DNA from: Paenibacillus tyrphae
GTDB taxonomy: Bacteria > Bacillota > Bacilli > Paenibacillales > NBRC-103111
DNA length: 64,000 bases
Reading direction: 5' to 3'
Assembly: GCF_027925525.1 (NCBI RefSeq)
Contig: NZ_BSDJ01000005.1
Location: forward strand, 124,001-188,000
The notes under the pieces were generated by a model, which was not told where the DNA came from, searched no databases, and was given only the letters and a program-made list of their open reading frames with translations. The first letter of the stretch is position 1. Each line of letters begins with the position of its first letter. The position numbers and the translations under genes are program-made. Shown in pieces: positions 8,404 to 16,680 of this stretch.

Positions 8404-9342
8404 TCAGCCATAGGGCGGTGCTAATTCTCCATTCATCGTTTGTTTTATCCTCTCCTCATTCGTGTTCCAGGAAAGAAATCCTTTTTGCTCCAGCAATTCT
8501 TCTGTGGCCTTCCACAGCTTGTGCTGCATTGCAGCGTCTCCTCCGGGCGATATGGGTTCAATTGATTTTCCGGTTCCAACGTTAAAATATCCGCCTGTCA
8601 TTTTTTGATATTCCGGCTCCACAATCAATCGGGTGATTATATCGGCTCCTCTTCGCGGATCGCCAAGACGAAGGGCCTTCAACAATCGTTCTAATACGGG
8701 TGCGAACCAAAGTTCCCGTCCGAGTCCGGTAACATTAAATCCTGGATTTAGCGCATTTACGCTGATTCCTGTACCCGCCCACCGACGTGCCAGTTCAGCA
8801 GTAAACATAATATTTAACAATTTGGTTTTTCCATAAATGGGGGATGAGCCGCGAGCGGTAAAGGGAGTTGTATCCGTTAAATCCTCGGGGAGCTTCAAAA
8901 CGCCGTGACGACGTGAAGCTTCAGAGGCGACATTGACAACTCTGGCCTTGTTTGCGTTCTGCAGGGACGGTTTTAGCATATGTGTCAATAGCCACGGTGC
9001 CAAATAATTGACAGCAATCATTTCAGGAAACCCCTCGGGCGTGATGCGGGGCTCAAAGGCATGGATTCCCGCATTGTTCAACAACACATCAATTTTAGGA
9101 TAAGCGGCGGCTATTTCAGCCCCCATCCGTTGAACATCCTTCAAGAGCGATAAATCTCCATAAAAAAAATCAACTTTTGCCGATGGTGCATTCTCTTCAA
9201 TCCGTTTTCTCGTCGCATCAGCGCGTTCTTTACTTCTGGCAGTCAAGACAAGGTCGAAACCGCGTTTTCCCAATTCAAGCGCGACAAGCTGTCCAAGACC
9301 GCTGGTGGCACCAGTAATGACAACAGTTGCTTTATGAGGCAT
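8404..9342 (-). CDS. SDR-family NAD(P)-dependent oxidoreductase
   Basis: A 312-residue classical short-chain dehydrogenase of the retinol-dehydrogenase-like type. The Rossmann motif is TGATSGLG, followed by an Arg (TARSKERA) that suggests NADPH, the NNAG motif, the catalytic Ser in VVNVASEASR and the YGKTK pair. The length is above the basic 250 residues because of a longer C-terminus. ATG at 9342 is preferred to ATG at 9348, since AAGGAG would otherwise be only two bases away. It is divergent from a MarR gene and is probably controlled by it. Confidence 0.9.
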   Translation of the reverse strand: MPHKATVVITGATSGLGQLVALELGKRGFDLVLTARSKERADATRKRIEENAPSAKVDFFYGDLSLLKDVQRMGAEIAAAYPKIDVLLNNAGIHAFEPRITPEGFPEMIAVNYLAPWLLTHMLKPSLQNANKARVVNVASEASRRHGVLKLPEDLTDTTPFTARGSSPIYGKTKLLNIMFTAELARRWAGTGISVNALNPGFNVTGLGRELWFAPVLERLLKALRLGDPRRGADIITRLIVEPEYQKMTGGYFNVGTGKSIEPISPGGDAAMQHKLWKATEELLEQKGFLSWNTNEERIKQTMNGELAPPYG

Positions 9343-9399
9343 CGTCATTTCTCCTTCATGTGATATAATTTTTTTGGAACCAATAGGCAGTATATAGTT

Positions 9400-9443
9400 G
9401 ACATATGTCCACTATAATAATTTGATTGATATATGTCAATCAA
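9400..9443. promoter_or_regulatory. Candidate MarR operators (two palindromes)
   Basis: GACATATGTC (9400-9409) is a perfect ten-base palindrome. A second near-perfect 22-base palindrome (9422-9443) has arms TTGATTGA and TCAATCAA around YATATR. They share the central ATAT and TGTC elements and overlap the SDR promoter, as expected for operators of the divergent MarR protein. Confidence 0.55.
9411..9439 (-). promoter_or_regulatory. Sigma-A promoter of the SDR gene
   Basis: Read on the minus strand: TTGACA (plus 9434-9439), a 17-base spacer, and TATAGT (plus 9411-9416). The -35 lies within the larger palindrome, consistent with repression. Confidence 0.6.
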
Positions 9444-9483
9444 ATTCGAGTTATCTTTTTGATCTGAAGAAAGGTGATTGAGG

Positions 9484-9933
9484 ATGAAGGAAAATGAACC
9501 GAGGGAGAAACTGGAGATTGAGTTGGGTGAGCAGCTTAACGCCCTCATTAGCGCTTCACATGCCTTGAATGTCAGAGCCGCAGCGAAATTCGATTCCTCC
9601 TTACAGCCGGCCGCTTTCCATATTGTTCGTTGGCTGTATTCCTATGGCCCCACTAATGCCGCAACATTAGCGGACTCAACTGCGATGGATCGAAGTTCGG
9701 TTAGTCGCCTTGTGAAACAGCTCCAGTCTCTGGGATATGTGAACAGAGAAGCGTCTCCTAAAGATGGACGGGGAATCGTGTTGTCTCTTACCGAGTATGG
9801 ACAACAAAAAATAATCGATGCGCTTAAGGAGAAAGAGTCCATTTTTTATGAACGTCTCTCGGACTGGAAAGACGCAGAGCTTCATGATTTCATCCAAATG
9901 CTCCGGCAGTTCAATGGATTCAATCGTCTTTAA
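9484..9933 (+). CDS. MarR-family transcriptional regulator
   Basis: A 149-residue winged-helix regulator. It shows the recognition helix TLADSTAMDRSSVSRLVKQLQSLGYV and the wing REASPKDGRGIVLSLTEYGQQ, typical of MarR. The ATG at 9484 has AAAGGTG at suitable spacing; an upstream TTG at 9478 is less likely. It is divergent from the SDR gene, with palindromic operators between them, so it probably represses that gene and itself in response to a small aromatic or oxidant ligand. Confidence 0.88.
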   Translation: MKENEPREKLEIELGEQLNALISASHALNVRAAAKFDSSLQPAAFHIVRWLYSYGPTNAATLADSTAMDRSSVSRLVKQLQSLGYVNREASPKDGRGIVLSLTEYGQQKIIDALKEKESIFYERLSDWKDAELHDFIQMLRQFNGFNRL

Positions 9934-10010
9934 GAACGTAAACTTACCAAAGTGAATGTGTATGGTTAACCGAAAAGTATTGGCTGACGGCGAACCGGAC
10001 GTTAGTTCAA

Positions 10011-10066
10011 AAAAACCAGCGGACAATCTAAGACTTATTTTTCGGTCCTAGGCTGCCGCTGGTTTT
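10011..10066. terminator. Bidirectional rho-independent terminator
   Basis: AAAACCAGCGG and CCGCTGGTTTT form a stem with A and T runs on both sides. It separates the convergent MarR gene and the giant kinase gene. Confidence 0.75.
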
Positions 10067-10094
10067 ATACTCAGGTCAGTCTTATATTTTATTT

Positions 10095-13000
10095 TCAGCG
10101 GACACCTTTTTTACACAAATGTACGGTAAACGTCGTTCCCTCCCCCGGATCGGAATGGCACTCCACGTCTCCACCGTAATGCTGAAGATAATTCTGCACG
10201 ATATGCAGACCGAGACCGGAATTCGTAACGTCGGACTTGGTGGAGAAGCCTTTTTCGAATAGGTTTAACCGGTCCTCTTCCTTGACATAGGAGCCGGTAT
10301 TAAATACGGAAACCGTGTACCGGTCTTCGGATTCTTCGATCGTCAGACGGACGGTGCGGAGCAAATCGTCGGTCGGAATGGCCTCCACGGCATTTTTTAG
10401 CAGATTGTGCATAATGCTGGAGAAATAACAGATCGGCAGCGTCAGCTCTTCAAACGTGCAGTCAAACTTCCCGGCGACCTGCAGATCGATTTTCTGGGCG
10501 ATGCAGATAAGCGACAGGTTGCTCAGAACGATACCGAGCACCGGAAATTCAACCGAACCGATGACCGAATGCTGCACGATTTCTTTGCACCAGACGGAGA
10601 TATATTCCTTCGCCATATCGAACTTGTTCATCATCAGCAGAGCATGAATGGTTTGCACATTGTTGATCAGCTCGTGCTGCGCTTTGCGTATATTCAGCAT
10701 GGTTGATTCCGCCGATTGCACCCATCGTTCCTTCTCGTCCAGCTGCAGCCGGATGTTTTTCTCCCGCTCCTCCATGAGCTGCAGCTTGCAGTCTTTGTAT
10801 TCCAAATGGTCGTACAGCTTGGAATTCTCGATCAGCATCGCGACCTCAGCGGCCAACAGCTTAAGCGTGTCGAGACGCGCTTCTTGAAATACATGGCTGG
10901 CGAGGCTGTTCTCCAGGTAAAGCGCGCCGATCAGCTTGCTCTGCTTAAGAATAGGCACACAAAGAATCGATTTGGGCCGCTGCGCCAAAATGTAAGCGTC
11001 CCGGGCGAAAATGTCCGAGGCTGCCGCATCGTGCAAAAGCACCGTTTCGCCGGTCCGGGCGGCAAACTGTATCACCGTGACGGCCGTGCTGAGGCAATCG
11101 TCCAAATGGGCCGAATGCAGCGACTTGAACGGGGCACGGAGCGCCTTTTCCGCTTCGACGAACAGCCGGCCGTTCCGTTCGAGCACGAGGAGCCCTTTGT
11201 CCGCACCCGCATTTTCCAGCAGGATCGACATGATGCTTTCGAGCATGTGTTGGAATACAGCTTCGTTCGAGATGGCTTGAGACGCCTTCATCATGCAGGA
11301 GAGGTCGATCGTCGATTCACCGGCCTGCGCCCTGCCGAGCAAGGACGGATAGCGGTCATCGAGATCGGATACCTTCCGGTTGGCGCCCCACTTCGCATAT
11401 AAGCTTCGGGCTTCTATTAAATAAGAGCGGGCCACCTTGAGCTTGCCGGCCTGCATATAGAACTTTGCGGCATATTCCCCGACCATCGCTTCGAGCGGTA
11501 GGAAGCCATTTTTCGAGGCATGATGAATGGCCTGGTCGTATTTTTCCGCAGCCAGCACCGGGTTGCCGGAAATCCGATGCCATTCGGCTTCGACAAGCAG
11601 CTTCATCGCGAGAAAATTATCCGGCGAGAAGGTCGACCATTTTTCCAGAAACCGGATGCTTTTGCGGATACGGATTTTGTAAGCTTTCTGCTCCTTGGCC
11701 GACGCCTTGGCGTACAAACCGGCAAGCGCCAAAGCATAATGAAAGTGATGCAGGTGCACGTGCGGCAGGCCGAAAACCGACTTGATGCCGGCTTCCGCGG
11801 TCTCGCAAATCGCCTTGGCTTCGTTCGGGCGGTCCAGCAGCAAATACGTCTGTGCTTGAAGCGCGTAATGCGTGTGGGCGATAGCTTGATTGGTCAAAGC
11901 TTTCATTTGCTCCGCTTCGTTCGCATTCATGAAGGGGTCGCAGCCATTTGCGCCAGCCGGGGCAGGCAGGACATCTTCCTTCAAAAACATTATATAGCGC
12001 TGAAGCACGGTATAAATCCAAATCGTATCCCGGTCTTTTGATTTATGTATGAACGTATGGTACTGGTCCGTTTCCTTCAGTACTTCCGCCAACGGATCGC
12101 CTTTAAGTAACCGCATTAAAAAGCTGAACGCGATCGAATAGCCTGCGTATATGAAATCCCCCGATTCTATCCCGTATTGATAAGCCTTGCGCAAATATCG
12201 GACACTGGCTTCGATATGCTCCTTTGCGTTGCTCGTAAAGGAACCGTAAGCAAAATAGACTTTGCATTTCATGGACAAATCGTTAAACGTATCGCTGAGC
12301 TTCGCTCCAAGCCGACCGTATTCCATGCCGGCCTTAAGTCGTCCGAGCAGCGAGCTTAGAATGATGCCATACGTCGAGCAGGCGAGGGCCGATCCTTCCG
12401 AATGGCCGTGAACCAGTGAGTAGTTAAACATTTGCAGCATCAGATAAACGTATAATTCCGAATTTAAAAAATAGGCCGGAGGCGTCAAATTCACCATGAG
12501 CCGCATGACCGTTTTATGGTTCGGGTCCGTCATGACCGGCAGATCGAGCAGCTCTTGGGGATGCCGGGTTCCTACGAGCAGATGTGCCTTCACCAGCGCA
12601 CGTCCAATGCTTAGCTTGCCGGGATTCGGCCGGATCGGAATACCGAACAGCTTCAATCCTTCCAAGCCGATCCGTAACGCTTCTTCATGCTCGCCCATAT
12701 TGGTGAAAAGCACGATCATCAGGTTGTAGGCTTCCGCTTTTTCCAGCTTCGTCCGCGCATGCTTCAGCACCGTCTGAAACGAACGCTTCGCTTCTTCAAA
12801 CTGACCACACAAGTACTCCAGCTCGGCTTGATCCAGTTGCAGGGAGAAGGTCAGTTCGTACTGGCGCACCCAGGAATCTGCCTCCAGCAATGCGATTCCT
12901 TGGGCCGCATAGCACAGCGCGATGTCATAAGCGGAATTGGTCTTCGCTTTCCGGCATGCCGCCGCATTCAAACGGGCCAATTGATTCTTTTCCTCAGGGA

Positions 13001-15278
13001 GCGTCATCAGCTCCGAGCCGAGATTGAGCTGATTCGTCATTTCGAACAGCCGTTCTTCCTGCGCATCCCCTTGATACTGATTTTGCAGCAGCCTTCCGAT
13101 ATGCAGATGAATCTCTTTTTTTCGCTCCTTCGGGACAAGCGAGTAGACCGCTTGATATATCCGGTCGTGCATGAATTTGAAGAAGAGCTTATCCGGCGGA
13201 GTTTGGCGCGCAAGTCCGGCCTGCATCAGAAGTCCATCGGTAACCGCTTCATGCAGCAGGGGGACGATCGTGTCCGGAGGCCGCTCCAGCACATGGGCCA
13301 GCGTATCGGTATCAAAACGGTGCCCGACACAAGCGGCATGCATCAATACTTGCTGCAATGATCCGGAGAGACGGCGGATTTTGTTGATCATAAAATCCAC
13401 TACGTTATCGGTAATATGCAGCTCGCCGATTTTGTCGGGGTCCCATTCCCAGCAGTCGGCGTCATAGTTGAAGCGCAGCAGCTGATGATCGTACAGCGTC
13501 CGGAAAAACTGCTTGGTAAAGAACGGATTGCCTTTCGTCTTATCCATGATCAGGCCTGCCAATTCATTCACCGGCTGGCGGATCGGCCGAAGCGAGTCGT
13601 TCAGCATGCGTTCGATATGCTCATTCTGGAGCGGTTCGAGCCGGATTCGCGTCCTGTTCGGCATTTGACTTCGCTCCATCTTGTCCAAGAACGCCTGCAG
13701 CGGGGGAGGCTCGCTAAATTCCCGGTCCCGGCAGGCTCCCACGAACAGTCCGTACTGCAGCCCCGATTCCAACACCAGGTCTTCGATGATCTGGACGGAT
13801 GACGGGTCGGCCCATTGCAGATCGTCCAAGAAAATAACCATAGGCTGCTCTTTGGACATAAAGGCGGACAAAAATTTTTGCAACGTTAAAATAAACCGGT
13901 TATGCGTTTCGACAGGCGGAAGCTTGGACAGCGGCGGCTGCTTGCCTAAAATTAGCTCAACATCGGGATTCATCTCGACCAGAATCTGTCCGTTAGGTAC
14001 GACGGCATCCAAAATCCGCTGTTTCAGTCCCTGGAACCGTTCCTCAGGAAGCGCGAGCAAATGCTGCAGCAGCTGCCGTCCCGCTTGCTGAACGGCATGG
14101 TACGGCGTATCGCGCTTGAATTGGTCGAACTTGCCGGTAACAAACAAGCCGCCGCCGCTCTGCACCGATTGTTGAAATTCATGGATCAAATACGACTTGC
14201 CGATCCCGGACAAGCCGGAGACAAGCACGATTTCGAGGTTGCCGAGCAGTGCGCGCCGGTAAGCGCCCTGAAGCTGCTGCAGCTCCGCTTCACGACCGTA
14301 GATCGCATCGGAGATGCGGAATTGGTCCGACATTTCCGCGCCGTCTATGGCGGACTCGTCGATGCAGCCTTCCGTCTGAAGCTGCTTCAAGCAGCTTTCC
14401 AAATCCCGCCGCAGCGCAAATGCGCTCTGATACCGGTCTTCCGGATGCTTGGCCAGACACTTCATGACAATACCGGAAACGGGCCGCGGCACCTCATACG
14501 ATCGCTCGCCGGGTGGGACAGGCTGCTTCGTCATATGCTGATGCACCAGCTCACAGGCATCCTCGCTGTCGAACGGATACACTCCAGTAAGCATCCGGTA
14601 GAACAAAACGCCCAGCGCATACACATCCGTCCGGGTATCCGTTCGGCGGTTCATACGGCCGGTCTGCTCCGGCGCTGCGTAGAGCAGCCGTTCCGCTTCG
14701 TAACGAGGCGGTTCCTCGACGGCGTCCGGTATTGCGGTCGTCGGCGTTACGCTATATAAATCGGTAAGTTTCATCTTTTTTCTATCAGATTCGACAAAAA
14801 ATGCAGATGCCGATAGAGCCAGATGGGTGAATTTCAATTGATGCAGCTTTCGGATCAGTTCCGACGCCGCAATGGCCCACTGCAAAAAAAGGCCAAGCTC
14901 CATAGGCTGTGGAGTTAACAGGGAAGAAAGAGGGTACCCGTCCGTGTGCTCCATGACAAGCGCGGAAGCGCCGCCGACCGAGATCATCCCGCGAGGAACG
15001 AGGATGTCGTCTAGTGGAAGGGTCCTGCCGATTTTATATTCTTGATGCAGCCAGTCGGGTTGCGAAGGCTGGGAATATTCGTCTTTTAATACTTTTACGA
15101 GCCTTGTCTCGCCGGAAGGAAGCTCTTCGCCGCGATAAAGAATCGTGAAGCCGTTTTCGCCGATCGGCTCAAGCGACTTTTCATTTACGTTCCAAGCCAA
15201 TGGAATGTCCTCCGATAAACTGCTATGTTTCATTTCATTGTACTTTTTCACAGGAGTGGAAGCAACCATTAATCCCAT
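10095..15278 (-). CDS. Giant kinase-like / AAA ATPase / GAF / histidine kinase sensor protein
   Basis: A 1727-residue cytoplasmic multidomain protein. Order: a protein-kinase-like domain (about 35-300); an AAA/NTPase with Walker A SGLSGIGKS (about 354-362) and Walker B MVIFLDDLQWAD (about 480-491); a long TPR-like helical region (about 700-1320); a GAF domain (about 1345-1490); a coiled coil; a dimerisation region with H1535 in QHELINNVQTI, of the Spo0B/DcuS type; and an HATPase with N-box NLLKNAVEA and GLGLHIV. In the kinase domain the HRD loop reads THLALSASAFF and the DFG site reads TDLYS, so it is probably a pseudokinase. The activation-segment APEQTGR and the VYALGVLFYRML helix are kept. 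No clear ribosome site defines the start; Met16 is an alternative. Confidence 0.88.
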   Translation of the reverse strand: MGLMVASTPVKKYNEMKHSSLSEDIPLAWNVNEKSLEPIGENGFTILYRGEELPSGETRLVKVLKDEYSQPSQPDWLHQEYKIGRTLPLDDILVPRGMISVGGASALVMEHTDGYPLSSLLTPQPMELGLFLQWAIAASELIRKLHQLKFTHLALSASAFFVESDRKKMKLTDLYSVTPTTAIPDAVEEPPRYEAERLLYAAPEQTGRMNRRTDTRTDVYALGVLFYRMLTGVYPFDSEDACELVHQHMTKQPVPPGERSYEVPRPVSGIVMKCLAKHPEDRYQSAFALRRDLESCLKQLQTEGCIDESAIDGAEMSDQFRISDAIYGREAELQQLQGAYRRALLGNLEIVLVSGLSGIGKSYLIHEFQQSVQSGGGLFVTGKFDQFKRDTPYHAVQQAGRQLLQHLLALPEERFQGLKQRILDAVVPNGQILVEMNPDVELILGKQPPLSKLPPVETHNRFILTLQKFLSAFMSKEQPMVIFLDDLQWADPSSVQIIEDLVLESGLQYGLFVGACRDREFSEPPPLQAFLDKMERSQMPNRTRIRLEPLQNEHIERMLNDSLRPIRQPVNELAGLIMDKTKGNPFFTKQFFRTLYDHQLLRFNYDADCWEWDPDKIGELHITDNVVDFMINKIRRLSGSLQQVLMHAACVGHRFDTDTLAHVLERPPDTIVPLLHEAVTDGLLMQAGLARQTPPDKLFFKFMHDRIYQAVYSLVPKERKKEIHLHIGRLLQNQYQGDAQEERLFEMTNQLNLGSELMTLPEEKNQLARLNAAACRKAKTNSAYDIALCYAAQGIALLEADSWVRQYELTFSLQLDQAELEYLCGQFEEAKRSFQTVLKHARTKLEKAEAYNLMIVLFTNMGEHEEALRIGLEGLKLFGIPIRPNPGKLSIGRALVKAHLLVGTRHPQELLDLPVMTDPNHKTVMRLMVNLTPPAYFLNSELYVYLMLQMFNYSLVHGHSEGSALACSTYGIILSSLLGRLKAGMEYGRLGAKLSDTFNDLSMKCKVYFAYGSFTSNAKEHIEASVRYLRKAYQYGIESGDFIYAGYSIAFSFLMRLLKGDPLAEVLKETDQYHTFIHKSKDRDTIWIYTVLQRYIMFLKEDVLPAPAGANGCDPFMNANEAEQMKALTNQAIAHTHYALQAQTYLLLDRPNEAKAICETAEAGIKSVFGLPHVHLHHFHYALALAGLYAKASAKEQKAYKIRIRKSIRFLEKWSTFSPDNFLAMKLLVEAEWHRISGNPVLAAEKYDQAIHHASKNGFLPLEAMVGEYAAKFYMQAGKLKVARSYLIEARSLYAKWGANRKVSDLDDRYPSLLGRAQAGESTIDLSCMMKASQAISNEAVFQHMLESIMSILLENAGADKGLLVLERNGRLFVEAEKALRAPFKSLHSAHLDDCLSTAVTVIQFAARTGETVLLHDAAASDIFARDAYILAQRPKSILCVPILKQSKLIGALYLENSLASHVFQEARLDTLKLLAAEVAMLIENSKLYDHLEYKDCKLQLMEEREKNIRLQLDEKERWVQSAESTMLNIRKAQHELINNVQTIHALLMMNKFDMAKEYISVWCKEIVQHSVIGSVEFPVLGIVLSNLSLICIAQKIDLQVAGKFDCTFEELTLPICYFSSIMHNLLKNAVEAIPTDDLLRTVRLTIEESEDRYTVSVFNTGSYVKEEDRLNLFEKGFSTKSDVTNSGLGLHIVQNYLQHYGGDVECHSDPGEGTTFTVHLCKKGVR

Positions 15279-15424
15279 TATCCGCCATTAGAAGAAGCCT
15301 GCACCAGCGTTTGCAGCACCGGAGGCGGAATGGAAAGTAAAGATTTTCGGCGCGGCATGGCTTCACGAAGCGATTTCCGATATAATGAATGTCAAAAGAT
15401 ATCAGTGTAAGCGGAGGAACATTC

Positions 15425-16327
15425 ATGAAGGTCGCTATTGCAGGGGGGACCGGCTTTGTCGGCAAGCATTTGACCCAGTTGTTTTTACAAAAAAAAGATA
15501 CGGTAATCCTCATTTCACGGAAAAAGCGACGTTCGGATCATCCGTTGATTCGCCATATGACTTGGGATGAACTGGAAAATAACATCAAGCCACTGGAGGG
15601 CGTCGACGCGATCGTCAATCTGGCGGGGGAAACAATCAACCAGCGCTGGACGGAGGACGCCAAGAAGCGGATTCTGGAATCGCGTCTGGATGCGGTTAAT
15701 CGCGTCCAAGCCCTGATCGAACAGCTGGAGAAAAAGCCTGTGTTGGTCAATGCATCCGGCATGTCGATCTACGGCACGTCGGAGACCGAGTCGTTCACGG
15801 AGGAAAGCGAGCTGCGCGTGGAGGATTTTTTGTCCGGCGTCGTCGACCAATGGGAGATGGTAGCGGAGCATATCCCCGATACGCGCGTCGTTCTGCTGCG
15901 GATCGGACTTGTGCTCGGCAACGACGGGGGCGCCTTCCCGAAGATGAGCTTGCCGTTTAAGCTCGGTATCGGCGGACGGGTCGGCAGCGGACGTCAAATC
16001 ATGTCGTGGATTCATATCGAAGACCTGTGCCGGATGATTGAGTTCTGTATTGAGCATGAAGAGATCGAGGGGCCGGTCAATGCGACGGCGCCGATTCCGG
16101 TGACGTACGACCAGTTCGGGCGCAGCTTGGCCAAGGCGCTTCGCCGGCCGTACTGGTTTCCGGTTCCGGCATTCGTGCTGAAAGCGTTGTTCGGCGAAAT
16201 GTCCGAGCTTTTGTTGAAGGGTCAACAAGTATTTCCGAAAGTCGTCACCGACCTCGGATTTCGTTATAAATATTCGGTTATCGATCATGCGCTGGAAAAT
16301 CTGGTGGGGTCCGGCAAGAAAGGGTGA
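15425..16327 (+). CDS. TIGR01777 family epimerase/SDR protein
   Basis: A 300-residue extended SDR. It has the GGTGFVG nucleotide motif at the N-terminus, the family-specific NLAGETINQRWTEDAKKRI and NASGMSIYGTSETESFTEES segments, and a C-terminal DUF1731-like part (FGEMSELLLKGQQVFPKVVTDLGF). Members are usually annotated as nucleoside-diphosphate-sugar epimerases, but substrates are unknown. The ATG at 15425 follows GCGGAGGAA at seven bases, so the earlier ATG at 15389 is not used. A small gene follows seven bases after the stop. Confidence 0.9.
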   Translation: MKVAIAGGTGFVGKHLTQLFLQKKDTVILISRKKRRSDHPLIRHMTWDELENNIKPLEGVDAIVNLAGETINQRWTEDAKKRILESRLDAVNRVQALIEQLEKKPVLVNASGMSIYGTSETESFTEESELRVEDFLSGVVDQWEMVAEHIPDTRVVLLRIGLVLGNDGGAFPKMSLPFKLGIGGRVGSGRQIMSWIHIEDLCRMIEFCIEHEEIEGPVNATAPIPVTYDQFGRSLAKALRRPYWFPVPAFVLKALFGEMSELLLKGQQVFPKVVTDLGFRYKYSVIDHALENLVGSGKKG

Positions 16328-16334
16328 ACGCGAA

Positions 16335-16643
16335 ATGATCGAATACGGTAATCCGGACATCCGGGAGCTGCGGTTCGCGCGATTTCATTCCCGGGCAGAG
16401 GTGCGCAGCGGGCAGTGGATCGATGTGGAAGTAAGTCTGGGGCTGGAAGAGGGCAGTGAAGCGCCGGAAGGGATCGTTGAACTGGGGGCGCTCATCGTCT
16501 GTACGCGCCGGGGCGATATCGTCGAGATCGTCCCGCAGGACGAAGGAAGAGACTGCGAGTACCAGTTCACGGAGCAGGAAAAAGCGCAGCTGCGGACCTA
16601 TTACGAGCGGGAAGTCCGGCCGACGGTGGAAAACATGGGCTAA
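16335..16643 (+). CDS. Conserved hypothetical protein, cotranscribed with the epimerase
   Basis: A 102-residue acidic soluble protein with no recognised domain. It starts seven bases after the epimerase stop, with GAAAGGGTGA overlapping that stop as the ribosome site, so the two are translationally linked. The sequence alternates strands and turns (IDVEVSLGLEEGSEAPEGIVELGALIVC) and ends in a helical segment. A strong terminator begins at its stop codon. Confidence 0.75.
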   Translation: MIEYGNPDIRELRFARFHSRAEVRSGQWIDVEVSLGLEEGSEAPEGIVELGALIVCTRRGDIVEIVPQDEGRDCEYQFTEQEKAQLRTYYEREVRPTVENMG

Positions 16644-16680
16644 AAAAAGATTGAAGCCAGTTGCGGCTTCAATCTTTTTT
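16643..16680. terminator. Bidirectional terminator overlapping the topB stop
   Basis: A perfect 16-base stem, AAAAAAGATTGAAGCC and GGCTTCAATCTTTTTT, around a six-base loop. The right arm contains the last codons and stop of the convergent topB gene (stop at 16669-16671). Confidence 0.88.
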
